Part shown: one piece after another, positions 24,005-34,600 of the stretch | Numbering within the stretch: the stretch's first letter is position 1 | Layout: each line of letters begins with the position of its first letter | NCBI RefSeq assembly: GCF_000817785.2 | Contig: NZ_JTCM02000005.1 | Coordinates: 62,001-126,000 of the forward strand | Direction of reading: 5' to 3' | DNA length: 64,000 bases | From: Hassallia byssoidea VB512170 | GTDB lineage: Bacteria > Cyanobacteriota > Cyanobacteriia > Cyanobacteriales > Nostocaceae | Position numbers and translations under genes: made by a program | The notes under the pieces: generated by a model | Told to the model about the DNA's origin: nothing | Database searches by the model: none | What the model saw: only the letters and a program-made list of their open reading frames with translations

Positions 24005-26545
24005 TTACTTTTTCCCCCTAACCCGAAATAACCGCATCCCATTAGCTGTCACCAGCAGCGAACTTCCCGTATCTGCCAATACCGCAACCGCTAACCCCAC
24101 AAAACCAAAAGTCCCTAGCAATAAAAATAGTCCTTTTGTTACCAGGGAAAAGACGACATTTTGCTGAATCACTGACACAGTACGACGACTCAAATCAACT
24201 GCATAGGCTAACCGTCTTAAGTCACTTCCTACCAACACTACATCTGCTGTTTCCAGTGCAATATCAATTCCACCCACCGCAAAGCTAATATCTGCCGCCG
24301 CCAAAGCTGGGGCATCATTTATACCATCTCCCACCATCCCGACAACACCAGTACGGCGAAGTTGTTGAATTTCCGTCAGTTTATCTTCTGGCAACAGCTC
24401 GGCACGATACTCAGTAATATTAACTTGTTGAGCAATTTGAAGTGCGATCGCACTTCTATCTCCCGTCAGCATTACTAACTGCTTTAACCCAGCCTGCTTT
24501 AATCGGTGTATGGCTTCCGTTGCTTCTAACCTTAAACCATCTGCCAGTGCCACTGCTCCCAAAAATTCTTTTTCGGTTCCCACCAAAACAGGGGTTTGTC
24601 CGAGTTGATCGATTTGGGCTAATAAAGATTCGGCTTCTTTTGATATTGAAATCCCAACCTGCTTAAACAAACGACGGTTGCCAACTATGTAAGTTTGATT
24701 GTTTAATGTTGCTTTAATTCCTTGTCCTGGGAATGATTTAAAGTTAGAGGGTGTCTGTAAATCGATTCCTTTATTTTTTGCACTACTTACAATCGCTTTC
24801 CCTAAAGGATGTTCTGATTGCTGTTCTAAAGATGCTGCAATCTGAAAAATCTGGTTTGAACTGATTTCGCCGAAGTTGTAAACCTTTTGGACAACGGGTA
24901 ATCCCTGTGTAATTGTACCAGTTTTATCAAAAGCAAGCGTATTCAAACGTCCTGCTGTTTCCAACGCATGACCGCCTTTAAATAAGACTCCTTGACGAGT
25001 AGCTGCACCAATGGCACTGACAATAGAAACTGGAGTGGAAATTACTAAAGAGCAAGGACAACCAATTACCAACATCACCAGCGCTCGATACAGCCAAACA
25101 TCGTAGGGTTGAGCAAATACCAAAGGTGGAATTAAGGCGATCGCAAAGGCAATCAAAATTACAATTGGTGTATAAATAGTTGCAAATTTATCTACCCACT
25201 GCTGTGAAGGAGCGCGACTTTGTTGAGCATCTTCAACTAAATGAATAATCTTCGCTACAGTAGTGTCGCTGACTTGATGGGTAACTTTTACTTCCAAAAA
25301 TCCCCCTTGATTCAACGTCCCTGCGTAAACGGTATCACCAGGCGCTTTATCTTCGGGTATTGATTCGCCGGTAATGGGAGATTGGTCAATAGCGCTGTTA
25401 CCAGAAACAACTACACCATCCAAAGCTACACGCTGTCCGGGGCGAATTGTCAAAATTTCCCCAATTTGAATGCTTTCGACATCCACTGTCACTTCCTGAC
25501 CGTTGCGTTTTATAGTTGCAGTTGGTGGAGTCAAATCCATCAAAGCGCGAATTGCATTGCGGGTACGACCGAAGCTGAAAATTTGCAGCGTTGTTCCTAA
25601 AGAGAATAAAAAGACAACCAGCGCACCTTCAAACCAATCGCCCAAAATCAGCGCCCCAATCACCGAAATGGTCATTAACAGATTCATGTCTGCGCGACGC
25701 AAGCGCAACTCAAATAAACCAGCTCGTGCGACTGGATAACCTGCAACAATAATTCCAATCCCGTAAAAAGCCCGCCCTATCCAAATAGGTAGGCTAAAAG
25801 ACTGAGCGAGTAAACCTAAAATTAAGCCAACTCCGGCAAAAATAACGCTTTGTCCCCGACGGTTAGCAATCCAGAATTTCCAATTTGACGGGTTGGCTTT
25901 CAGCTTTAGTGTGGAGGCTTTTGATGCGTGTTCGTGATGATCGTGTTCAGAATTAATCTCATCAAGTTGGTCAACCGTGTAACCTAAAGCTTTGATTCGC
26001 TCATAAATTGTTTCTTCCTGGATTTGCTGCGGATTGTAGGCTAATTGTAGCCGTTCTGTTGTAAAGTTCACCGACACGTCAGCAACACCATCAAGTTGGC
26101 GCAAACCAACTTCCACAGTCTTTGCACAACTCCCGCAATCCATCCCGCCAATTTTTGCTTGGAGAGTTTTTGCAAAAATTACGTCAACGCGGTTGTGGTT
26201 GTTTTCTTGATGATGGTTGTCGTGGTTACGATCATTGTCACAAGCAGAAGTATAAACGTGACTATCCTTGTGGTCATGGTCATTAACTTTATACTGCACT
26301 TGAAAATTTATCTCATGACTTTGCTCAACGGTGTAACCTAAAGCTTTAATTTGGTCATGAACAGCTTTTTCACTCAAAAGCGCCGCGTCATAGGATACTT
26401 TAACTTTGCCTGTAGCAAAGCTCACTGACGCTTGTGTGACTCCTTTTAACTGCTGCAAACCTACTTCAATCGTCTTCGCGCAACTTCCGCAATCCATTCC
26501 TGCAACTTGTAGTTGCTGAGTTTTGAGAGAAGAATTTTCACTCAT
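24005..26545 (-). CDS. ziaA: Zinc-type P1B ATPase (ZiaA-like)
   Basis: An inner-membrane pump that uses ATP to export divalent metal, most likely Zn(II). The 846-aa protein has two heavy-metal-associated domains, each with GMDCGSC (residues 16-22 and near 140), separated by a His/Asp-rich stretch (about 85-125) likely to bind zinc. Then come eight membrane segments, the CPC metal site in VIGCPCSLV (near 495), the phosphorylation motif DKTGT (near 541) and GDGINDAP (near 739). CPC followed by S-L-V is usual for Zn/Cd/Pb pumps, not CPCALG of copper pumps. The Met beginning MSENSS is preferred as start; an upstream ATG at 26587 would add 14 residues. It is divergent from an ArsR/SmtB-type repressor gene, as in Synechocystis ziaA-ziaR. 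Confidence 0.88.
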   Translation of the reverse strand: MSENSSLKTQQLQVAGMDCGSCAKTIEVGLQQLKGVTQASVSFATGKVKVSYDAALLSEKAVHDQIKALGYTVEQSHEINFQVQYKVNDHDHKDSHVYTSACDNDRNHDNHHQENNHNRVDVIFAKTLQAKIGGMDCGSCAKTVEVGLRQLDGVADVSVNFTTERLQLAYNPQQIQEETIYERIKALGYTVDQLDEINSEHDHHEHASKASTLKLKANPSNWKFWIANRRGQSVIFAGVGLILGLLAQSFSLPIWIGRAFYGIGIIVAGYPVARAGLFELRLRRADMNLLMTISVIGALILGDWFEGALVVFLFSLGTTLQIFSFGRTRNAIRALMDLTPPTATIKRNGQEVTVDVESIQIGEILTIRPGQRVALDGVVVSGNSAIDQSPITGESIPEDKAPGDTVYAGTLNQGGFLEVKVTHQVSDTTVAKIIHLVEDAQQSRAPSQQWVDKFATIYTPIVILIAFAIALIPPLVFAQPYDVWLYRALVMLVIGCPCSLVISTPVSIVSAIGAATRQGVLFKGGHALETAGRLNTLAFDKTGTITQGLPVVQKVYNFGEISSNQIFQIAASLEQQSEHPLGKAIVSSAKNKGIDLQTPSNFKSFPGQGIKATLNNQTYIVGNRRLFKQVGISISKEAESLLAQIDQLGQTPVLVGTEKEFLGAVALADGLRLEATEAIHRLKQAGLKQLVMLTGDRSAIALQIAQQVNITEYRAELLPEDKLTEIQQLRRTGVVGMVGDGINDAPALAAADISFAVGGIDIALETADVVLVGSDLRRLAYAVDLSRRTVSVIQQNVVFSLVTKGLFLLLGTFGFVGLAVAVLADTGSSLLVTANGMRLFRVRGKK

Positions 26546-26595
26546 AGCCAGTAAATGAAAAAGTTTATATAAGACCTTGCCATACATTCTAATAC

Positions 26596-26621
26596 AACAT
26601 CTGAATAATAATTCAACTGTT
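26596..26621. promoter_or_regulatory. Candidate ZiaR/SmtB-type operator
   Basis: In the short divergent ziaA-ziaR region lies a dyad of the form AACA-NN-TGAAT-N4-ATTCA-NN-TGTT. SmtB-family repressors bind imperfect 12-2-12-like AT-rich dyads of this kind. The dyad lies about 50 bp upstream of the preferred ziaA start and 72 bp upstream of the ziaR start, so one bound dimer could repress both. Confidence 0.55.
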
Positions 26622-26693
26622 AAATATATTCAATTATTGTTATAGATTGCTAAAATAAGAATAATTATCATTGCTGACCTCAAGTTAAAAACT

Positions 26694-27098
26694 ATGAAAA
26701 AACAAGCTTCCCAGCAAAATTTAGATTCGTCTAAAAACTCCCAACCCCCAAAGTGCGACACCCATCTGGTACATTTAGATAATGTGCGTACTTCAATGAC
26801 GCAACTTTTGCCAATGGATAAGGCGCAGCACATGGCGGAAGTTTTTGGGGTACTGTCGGATGCAAATCGCTTGCGTCTGGTGTCGGCTTTAGCTTCGCAG
26901 GAGTTGTGCGTTTGCGATTTAGCTGCACTGACAAAAATGAGCGAATCCGCAGTTTGTCATCAACTGCGGTTATTAAAAGTGATACGTCTTGTCAAATATC
27001 GCCGCGAAGGGAGAAAGATTTTCTATAGTTTGGCAGACGGTACTATTCTCAATCTTTATCGCGCTTTAGCAGAAAGTTTAGAGGACTCAAATGTTTAA
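26694..27098 (+). CDS. ziaR: ArsR/SmtB-family zinc-responsive repressor (ZiaR-like)
   Basis: The 134-aa winged-helix protein has ELCVCDLA (about residues 70-77) in the alpha-3 helix, the metal-sensing motif of SmtB/ZiaR/CadC. DNA recognition runs through SESAVCHQLRLLK (about 83-95). An N-terminal extension with Cys/His (CDTHLVHL) can supply further ligands, as in ZiaR. When zinc binds it should leave the operator and allow ziaA expression. It is divergent from ziaA and shares its upstream region. It differs from the arsenic-sensing ArsR of this window at 58181. Confidence 0.85.
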   Translation: MKKQASQQNLDSSKNSQPPKCDTHLVHLDNVRTSMTQLLPMDKAQHMAEVFGVLSDANRLRLVSALASQELCVCDLAALTKMSESAVCHQLRLLKVIRLVKYRREGRKIFYSLADGTILNLYRALAESLEDSNV

Positions 27099-27550
27099 TT
27101 ATTTACCTATATTCAAGTCATAATTATTGTAGTTATGCAATATTAAAAAAAGGTATTAATAAGCTAAATGATGACTTAAGATGATTTTTTCATATATTTT
27201 TGGTATCGGTTATATAGCGATTTGTAGCAAGTTTGTTTATGGCTATGCTGCTGGGCTTAAGTGCAATTTTCTTAATTCAAGATAGCTTGCGAACATTGAA
27301 AGTTGATTGACAGTAAAAAGGATATGAATAATTTTCTTAGAAGAAGTAAAAAACTGTGACCGATTATCTTTTGACTCAGGCGATCGCGTGGAAAGAGGGT
27401 AGGGTTTTCGTGAGGAGAGCATTTTTTGACGAGCAGGAAATTTCTACCATACATTGGGTATAAAATTTCATCTCAATTTCATATCCATGTGAAAAACTGG
27501 AGAAGAAGCCAAAAACTCAAATGCTGCCTTACCCAAGCAAATTGTAAACA
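27099..27550. other. Intergenic, about 450 bp, with a regulator box
   Basis: No gene is apparent. It contains the TTTCAT-N5-TTTCAT box at 27466-27482 and otherwise AT-rich DNA with one HIP1-like GCGATCGCG near 27381. Confidence 0.45.
27466..27482 (+). promoter_or_regulatory. TTTCAT-N5-TTTCAT box 1
   Basis: A perfect direct repeat TTTCAT-CTCAA-TTTCAT, 11-bp period, 68 bp before the ATG of the first membrane-fusion protein gene. OmpR-type regulators bind such one-turn direct repeats; the copper regulator CopR of Synechocystis is reported to use this kind of TTCAT direct repeat. Confidence 0.7.
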
Positions 27551-29503
27551 ATGCGAATCTCTAGCCGTTATCAACACAAAACTTCGCTACTCCAATATAC
27601 TTCTGTCGTAATACTGAGTTTACTACTACTCAATGCTCCCAAAGTTGTGTTAGCAGGTGCTGGACATGACCATAGTGGTGCAAATTCATTTCAGGCTGGA
27701 GGTGAAGTATCCGGTTCTGTAACTGTTGACGCGGAAACGGCAAAACGTTTGGGAATTAAAGTTGAGTCAGTAAAAAAGCAACAATTAGATGTTGGTATTA
27801 AAACTACCGGACAGATTGAAACTTTACCCGACCAAAAAGTTGAAGTGACTGCACCCCTGACAAGTAAAGTAGTTGAGTTACTAGTAAAACCAGGTAGTAA
27901 AGTTAAAAAAGGTCAACCTGTAGCCGTTGTTGCTTCGCCTGAGTTGGTTGATTTGCGCGTAGGTTCCCAAGAAAAACAAGCCGATGCTCAAGGAGCTTTG
28001 CAAAAAGCACAAGTTAATTTACAATTAGCCCAAGAAAATTTAGACCGCCAGCAAACAATTTATAACGCGGAAATAGCACAAGCCCGCACCCAATTAAATG
28101 CTGCTCAAGCACAATATAATCGGGATTTATCTCTAGTCAATCAGCGCGGAGTTTTGAAAGTCGCCCAAGAAAACCTCAAACGTCAGCAGCAAATCGCCAA
28201 CGCAGAAATTGCGCAAGCGACTACGGAGGTTGCAGTTGCCCAGGAGCAATATGACCGAGATAAAGAACTGGTGGAAAAAGGCGCATTACCAAGACGGCAG
28301 ATGCTAGAGTCGCAAGCTAAATTGGAAAGGGCAAAAGCTGAACTGGCGAAAGCAAAAAGTCTCCCCCAAGTTGTCCAAGCCGAAAGTGAAGTTAAACGTG
28401 CGGAGGTGGACTTACCTTTAAGAGAATTGCGGGATTCTCAATCTCGCGTAGCCGAAGCGCAGTCACAATTGAAACGCGCAGAAACTCGTAAAGACGTTTT
28501 GGAAGCACAAGCGCAATTGAAACGCGCTAAATCAGATGTAGTAGTAGCACAATCTCAACTTAAGCTCAGTAATACTACTTATCAAACTCGGCTCGAACAA
28601 TTGGGAAGCACTGCCAACGCAAAAGGACTTGTGACAGTAACCGCGCCCATTTCCGGTACTGTTGCCAGCCGAGAAGTAAGTATTGGTCAATCGCTGCAAG
28701 ATGCAGGTGGTAAGCTGATGACAATCATAAACGACGGTCGGATATTTGCCACGGCGAATATTTATGAGAAAGATTTAGGTATAGTAAAAAATGGTCAAAG
28801 AATAAGAGTAAAAGTCGCTTCCTTTCCTAACCAAACTTTTGAAGGCAGAATTACACAAATTGGCACATCTGTACAGGGAGAAACAAGAGTTGTACCCGTA
28901 CAAGCGGAGATAAATAATTCTAGAGGTTCGCTGAAACCGGGAATGTTTGCCGAATTAGAGGTAATTACAGATAAAACGGCTTCGTCTCTACTAGCAATTC
29001 CGACTTCTGCTGTAGTGGATGCCAATGGTAAAAAAATAATCTACGTGCAAAATGGTAATGCTTTCCAATCAACTCAAGTCACTTTTGGTCAAACCTCTGG
29101 GGACATGGTGGAGGTGAAAACAGGTTTGTTTGAGGGCGATATGGTTGTCACCCAACGTGCTACACAATTATATGCACAGTCGTTGCGGGGTGGTAGTAAA
29201 AAAGAAGACGGACATGCAGAAGAAGAAGGACATGCAGAAGGAGAAAAAACTGAGGTGAAAGCGAATAATTTTCCAGTACCTTTGTGGTTAATTGCAGCAG
29301 GGGGAGGTTCTGTAATTACTGCGATCGCATTTTCAACTAGTAACTTATTATCTCGTCGTAAAGGTTCCCATTTAGTAACAGTAAATGCTTATGGACAAGA
29401 AATTGTAACTTACGAAACAGATACTCAGATTTATTTAGATAACCATAAACAAACAAATGTATCCCCCACCCCTATATCAATTGAGAAGCAGGAAAACTCT
29501 TAG
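27551..29503 (+). CDS. HME-RND membrane-fusion protein (CopB/CzcB-like), long form
   Basis: The periplasmic adaptor that links an RND metal pump to an outer-membrane channel. The 650-aa protein has a signal/anchor (residues 1-36) followed by a HDHSG metal-binding-like motif, a first lipoyl half (about 80-135), a very long helical hairpin (135-345), the second lipoyl half and beta-barrel (355-530), a His/Glu-rich stretch and a C-terminal membrane segment (about 576-598). The hairpin contains a duplicated unit beginning AQENLDRQQ and AQENLKRQQ about 45 residues apart, absent from the next gene's product. A TTTCAT box precedes it, and two RND pump genes follow. The substrate is probably copper or a divalent metal; no outer-membrane partner is in the window. 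Confidence 0.85.
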   Translation: MRISSRYQHKTSLLQYTSVVILSLLLLNAPKVVLAGAGHDHSGANSFQAGGEVSGSVTVDAETAKRLGIKVESVKKQQLDVGIKTTGQIETLPDQKVEVTAPLTSKVVELLVKPGSKVKKGQPVAVVASPELVDLRVGSQEKQADAQGALQKAQVNLQLAQENLDRQQTIYNAEIAQARTQLNAAQAQYNRDLSLVNQRGVLKVAQENLKRQQQIANAEIAQATTEVAVAQEQYDRDKELVEKGALPRRQMLESQAKLERAKAELAKAKSLPQVVQAESEVKRAEVDLPLRELRDSQSRVAEAQSQLKRAETRKDVLEAQAQLKRAKSDVVVAQSQLKLSNTTYQTRLEQLGSTANAKGLVTVTAPISGTVASREVSIGQSLQDAGGKLMTIINDGRIFATANIYEKDLGIVKNGQRIRVKVASFPNQTFEGRITQIGTSVQGETRVVPVQAEINNSRGSLKPGMFAELEVITDKTASSLLAIPTSAVVDANGKKIIYVQNGNAFQSTQVTFGQTSGDMVEVKTGLFEGDMVVTQRATQLYAQSLRGGSKKEDGHAEEEGHAEGEKTEVKANNFPVPLWLIAAGGGSVITAIAFSTSNLLSRRKGSHLVTVNAYGQEIVTYETDTQIYLDNHKQTNVSPTPISIEKQENS

Positions 29504-29578
29504 TAGCAGTGTTGTTGCCAATTAAACTATCTCAGGCATTATAAATTTATGAGGTTGAATGCTTCCATCTATCCTATA

Positions 29579-29595
29579 TTTCATCCTAATTTCAT
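29579..29595 (+). promoter_or_regulatory. TTTCAT-N5-TTTCAT box 2
   Basis: TTTCAT-CCTAA-TTTCAT, 139 bp before the second membrane-fusion protein gene. The downstream GTGAAAGAA context also matches boxes 1 and 3. Confidence 0.7.
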
Positions 29596-29734
29596 TTCAG
29601 TGTGAAAGAATGTTAACTAATAAGCTCAAGCAGGCTTTTGAAATATATTCCAAAAGCTATGTAGCTATTTTGTAGCAAATGTGCCAAATACACATAGGTG
29701 TGACTCTCCCCTCTATTAAAGGAAACTCTAGGCG

Positions 29735-31435
29735 ATGCGATTTAACCGTTCTCAAAATCAAACTGCATCACTCCTCCATGTTTCTTCTGCAATACTGAGC
29801 TTGCTGTTGTTAACTACTCAAGGCGTCGTTTTTGCTGGTGCTGGACACGATCACAGTGGTGCAAGTTCGTTTCAAGCTGGAGGGGACGCAAATAGTCCAG
29901 TAAATGTTGATGCAGAAACAGCCCAACGCTTAGGAATTAAAGTCGAACCCGTAAAACGTCAGCCCCTCGCTCTTGGGATAAAAACCACCGGACAAATTGA
30001 AACTCTACCCAGCCAAAAAGTTGAAGTCACGACTCCAATTACAGGGGCGAAAGTAGTAGAGTTATTGGTAGAGCCTGGTGCAACAGTCACAAAAGGTCAA
30101 CCTCTTGCCGTGGTCACAAGTCCCGACTTAGTTGATTTGCGCGTTACTTCTCAAGAAAAACGTGCTTCGGCGATCGCAGCTTTGCAACAGGCACAAGCCG
30201 ATTTAACATTAGCTCAACAAAATAGAGAGCGATACATACAGATAGCCCAAGCGGAGACAGCGCAAGCACAAAGCCAAGTCGCGTTTGCTCAAGAAAAATA
30301 TACTAAAGATACACAGTTAGCCTCCGCTGGTGCTTTACCGCGTCGTAACGCTCTGGAATCTCAAACCCAATTAGCAGAAGCGAAAGCTAAACTCATTTCA
30401 GCCAATAGCAGACGGGATGTAATCGAAGCCGAAGCACAAGTTAAACACGCTCAATCTGCCCTTCAGGTAGCACAAGAACAACTCCGCATCAGTGGAGATA
30501 CTTATAATACTCGGCTGCAACAATTAGGAAACCTCCCTAATTCTAAGGGATTGGTGACAGTGACGGCTCCGATTTCTGGAAAAATAGCTGACCGCGAAGT
30601 AACCATCGGTCAAACTTTTAACGATGCAGGTGGTAGATTGATGACTATTGTTAACGATAGTCGGGTGTTTGCGACAGCGAATATTTACGAAAAAGATTTA
30701 AGTAAGGTAAAAATTGGTGAAAGGGTGAATTTGAAAGTTGCGAGTTTACGCGATCGCACTTTCACAGGAAAAATTGCCCGAATTGGCACATCTGTACAAG
30801 GAGAAACACGAGTAGTACCTGTACAAGCCGCAGTAGATAACCCAGGTGGACAACTCAAACCCGGAATGTTCGCCGAACTGGAAGTATTGACAGGTCAACA
30901 ATCTGCACCGACTTTGGCGATTCCCACCTCCGCAATGGTTGATGCCAATGGTAAAAAAATTGTCTACGTCCAAAATGGTAATGCCTACCAAGCTGCTGAA
31001 GTCACATTGGGTCAAACCTCTGGGGATATAGCGGAGGTGAAAACAGGTTTATTTGATGGCGATATGATTGTTACTCAGCGTGCTACGCAATTATACGCAC
31101 AGTCCTTACGGGGTGGTAGTAAAAAAGTAGAAGGTGATAATCACGGCGAAGAGGAAGATAACCACGAAGAAGAGACACAGGTTAAAAGTAATAATTTTGC
31201 TTTACCTTCGTGGTTATTAGCAGCAGGTGGGGGAGCTGTAATTGCTGCTGGTGCCTTCGCGGCTGGTAGTTTTTGGTCGAGTCGTCGAATGCATCGGGGT
31301 TTGGCAACAACAGTGGGTGTTGCTAGCGAAGAGGCTTTAAATTTGGAAACCGAGGTTCATGTGGATAATAATCATAAGCATCCAAGTTTTTCAGGTGCTT
31401 CGGTGCAGGTTGAAAAGCATAACAATAATGAGTAG
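29735..31435 (+). CDS. HME-RND membrane-fusion protein, short form (paralogue)
   Basis: The 566-aa protein is closely related to the one just upstream, with the same GAGHDHSG start after the signal segment, the same lipoyl and barrel parts (for example AKVVELLVEPGA and ANIYEKDLS) and the same C-terminal membrane segment (about 489-512). Its helical hairpin is shorter by about one repeated unit. AAGGAAA upstream of the ATG is a fair ribosome-binding site. It has its own TTTCAT box and lies before the first RND pump gene, so it probably pairs with that pump. The tandem pair must come from a gene duplication, and each may serve one of the two pumps. Confidence 0.85.
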   Translation: MRFNRSQNQTASLLHVSSAILSLLLLTTQGVVFAGAGHDHSGASSFQAGGDANSPVNVDAETAQRLGIKVEPVKRQPLALGIKTTGQIETLPSQKVEVTTPITGAKVVELLVEPGATVTKGQPLAVVTSPDLVDLRVTSQEKRASAIAALQQAQADLTLAQQNRERYIQIAQAETAQAQSQVAFAQEKYTKDTQLASAGALPRRNALESQTQLAEAKAKLISANSRRDVIEAEAQVKHAQSALQVAQEQLRISGDTYNTRLQQLGNLPNSKGLVTVTAPISGKIADREVTIGQTFNDAGGRLMTIVNDSRVFATANIYEKDLSKVKIGERVNLKVASLRDRTFTGKIARIGTSVQGETRVVPVQAAVDNPGGQLKPGMFAELEVLTGQQSAPTLAIPTSAMVDANGKKIVYVQNGNAYQAAEVTLGQTSGDIAEVKTGLFDGDMIVTQRATQLYAQSLRGGSKKVEGDNHGEEEDNHEEETQVKSNNFALPSWLLAAGGGAVIAAGAFAAGSFWSSRRMHRGLATTVGVASEEALNLETEVHVDNNHKHPSFSGASVQVEKHNNNE

Positions 31436-31602
31436 GAGTAAAAAGTTTCGGGAAACAAAAATAATCTCAAGTTATATCATTAAACGCAATTTTCAGTATT
31501 TATTTGATTGTAAACCCTTGCGAAATAACTCAATCAAATTATAAGAGTATTTGCATAATGTATTCAATTTTACTAGATTTCCCAACACAGTCCCATCGAA
31601 TA

Positions 31603-31619
31603 TTTCATCCTAATTTCAT
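31603..31619 (+). promoter_or_regulatory. TTTCAT-N5-TTTCAT box 3
   Basis: TTTCAT-CCTAA-TTTCAT, 63 bp before the first RND pump gene, again followed by ATGAAAGACTAG, a context shared with boxes 1 and 2. Confidence 0.7.
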
Positions 31620-31682
31620 CTGAGCATGAAAGACTAGAAAGTAACTACGAAGAGTGCAGAACGCAAATCACTAAAATCAAAA

Positions 31683-34600
31683 ATGCTTGGAAACATTGTT
31701 AGGTGGGTAATTAACCGACGCTGGCTCGTCGTATTAGCTACAATTATTGTCTCGTTTTGGACATTCTACGTCATTCCTCAGATGCCGTTGGATGTACTGC
31801 CAGCCTTTGCACCGCCGCAAGTGGAAATCCAAGCCGAAGCCCCTGGACTCGCGCCGGAGGAAGTCGAATCGCTAGTAACTTTACCAATAGAGAGTGCAAT
31901 TAACGGCACACCGGGAGTAACCGCAGTCCGTTCGTCGAGTGCGGCTGGTATTTCTGCGGTGAGGGTGATATTTAATTCGTCAACTGACATTTATCAAGCG
32001 CGTCAGCTAGTTACCGAACGACTACAACAAGCGGTTAGTAAGCTACCTCCAGGAATTGAACCACCGCAAATATCCCCCACCACTTCTCCAGTAGGTTTAG
32101 TCGTCCAGTACGCTTTTACCGTTGAAAATGGGGAAAACTCTTCCAATCCTACTCTGGAGGGAAAGCAAGCTACATCCTCAACTCCTAACTCCTTAATGGA
32201 AGCCCGTCGAATCGTCGATTGGCAAGTGACAAATCGCCTTTTAGCTGTCTCCGGAGTCAGCCAAGTTTTAACTTTCGGTGGTGACGAACGTCAATTTCAA
32301 GTACTAGTTGACCCAGTAAAATTAGCAGCTTTTAATATTACTTTAGATCAAGTTACGCAAGCGACTCAGAAAGCAAATGTCAATGCTTCTGGTGGCTTTT
32401 TTATTACGTCAGATACAGAAAAGTTGATTCGGGGTATCGGTAGAATCGAATCAATTGAAGATTTAAAGAAATCAACTATTATTTCGCGTAATGGCATTCC
32501 CGTGAGATTGCAAGATGTAGCCAATGCTCAAATTGGGGCAGCAGTAAAACGGGGTGATGGCAGTTTTAATGGCAAACCCGCAATTATTGTCATGGTGAAT
32601 AAGCAGCCAATAGTTGATACTCCGACTGTTACCCGTGCGGTAGAAAAAGCAATGGCAGAAGTCAAAGCCGGATTGCCAAAAAATATTAAAGTTACTACTA
32701 CATTTCGCCAAGACAGTTATATTGAATCTTCTGTTGACAACGTTCGTTCATCTTTGATTCAAGGTAGTATTATTGCCGCAATTATTCTTATTCCTTTTTT
32801 AATGAATTGGCGCATCCTAGCAGTATGTTTGTTAAACTTTTTCTTAACATTACTGTTTGGGATGCTAGCACTTTCATGGTTGGGAATTGGATTAAATACA
32901 ATGACCTTGGGTGGTTTAGCAGTTGCAATTGGTACTGCAATTGATGATGCAATTGTATACGGTGAAAATATTTATCGCCGACTAAGGGAAAATAAAACTT
33001 CGGACGATCCATTATCACCGTTAGAAATTATTTTTGAAGGTTCTGAAGAAGTACGTGATTCGCTCGTTGGTGCAACGATTATCGGCATTATTGTTTTCTC
33101 ACCAATTTTTACCCTACCGGGTATCGAAGGTCGAATTTTTACTCCAATGGGTATTTCTTATTTAGTGGTAGTTGTTGTTTCTAGTTTAGAATCTTTGTTG
33201 GTTACTCCAGCTTTATGTGCAATTTTATTACCAAATACAAAGGTGACAAAGCGAGAACCTTGGCTAGCTAGATTTTGTAAGGGAATTTACAGCTCTTGTT
33301 TAAGCTTTTCCATGCGAAACTCGTTCTTAATTATGGGTATCGCCACAGTTTTAACAGTCGCATCAATTGTGATTATTCCTTCTTTTGGGAGAGCATTTTT
33401 ACCAGAGTTTCAAGAGCAAACAATGGTCAATACTTTGTCGTCTTATCCAACAAGTTCTCTCGAAATTAGCACTAAAGCAGGTCATGTAATCGAAGAAGCA
33501 TTAAAAAATGACCGCAGATTTAAATTCGTTCAAACTCGTGCGGGAAGAGCTTCTGGTGATGCGGAAGCAGCAGGTGTCAATGTTGCTCACGTTGATATTG
33601 AATTAAGCAAAGAAGGGATGAAGAACCGGGAAAAAACTTTAAAAGTAATGCGAGAAGCATTTGAGAAAATACCAGGTTCGGTAGCTAATATTGGTGGATT
33701 TCTTTCGCACCGGATGGATGAAGTTTTATCAGGGGTTCGTAGTTCCATAGCTGTGAAAATTTTCGGTTCCGACTTAACAGAATTAAGGAAAATTGGGCAG
33801 CAAGTAGAGCAACAAATGGCAACAGTTAATGGTGTCATTGACTTACAACTCGAACCCCAACTTCCAGTACCGCAAATTCAAATTAAATTTGACCGCGATG
33901 CAGCTAGTCGTTACGGTCATACGGTGGGTGATTTGGCAGATACAATTGAAACTGCACTTAATGGTAAAGTTGTTTCTAAGGTCTTAGAAAACCAACAGTC
34001 TTTTGATTTGATTGTATGGTTAAAACCCGAAGCACGGCAAAATTTAGAAACCATACGTAATTTGTTGATTGATACTCCCGATGGACAGAAAGTACCTTTA
34101 GGTAGCGTTGCCAAAATTGAAGAAGGGACGGGACCAAATACAATCAACCGTGAAAATGTTTCCCGCTTAATTGTGGTTTCTGCAAATGCTAAAGGTCGAG
34201 ATTTACGCTCGATTGTCACTGATATTGAAAGCAAAGTTAAAAGTAATATCCAAGTACCTGCGGGTTATTTTATTCAGTATGCAGGTCAGTTTGAAGCTGA
34301 AGAACGCGCAACCCAAAATATTCTCGTTTTTAGCGCGATCGCATTCATTGCGATTACAGTATTAATGTACCTTTCAGTTAAATCCATCCCTTCTACCGCA
34401 ATGATTATGATTAACTTACCAATTGCGTTGGTAGGTGGTGTAATCGCTGTTGCTTTAACTGGTGGGATAATTTCGGTTGCGTCTTTAGTTGGGTTTGTTT
34501 CCTTGTTTGGGGTAGCAACTCGCAACGGTTTGTTATTGGTAGATAATTATAATAGTAAATATGCCGAAGGAATGCCATTAAAGGAAGTTATTACCAAAGG

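Noticed and set aside
27272-27454. Minus-strand frame of 60 codons upstream of the first fusion-protein gene
   Set aside because: AT-driven shadow with no motif, next to a regulator box on the other strand.
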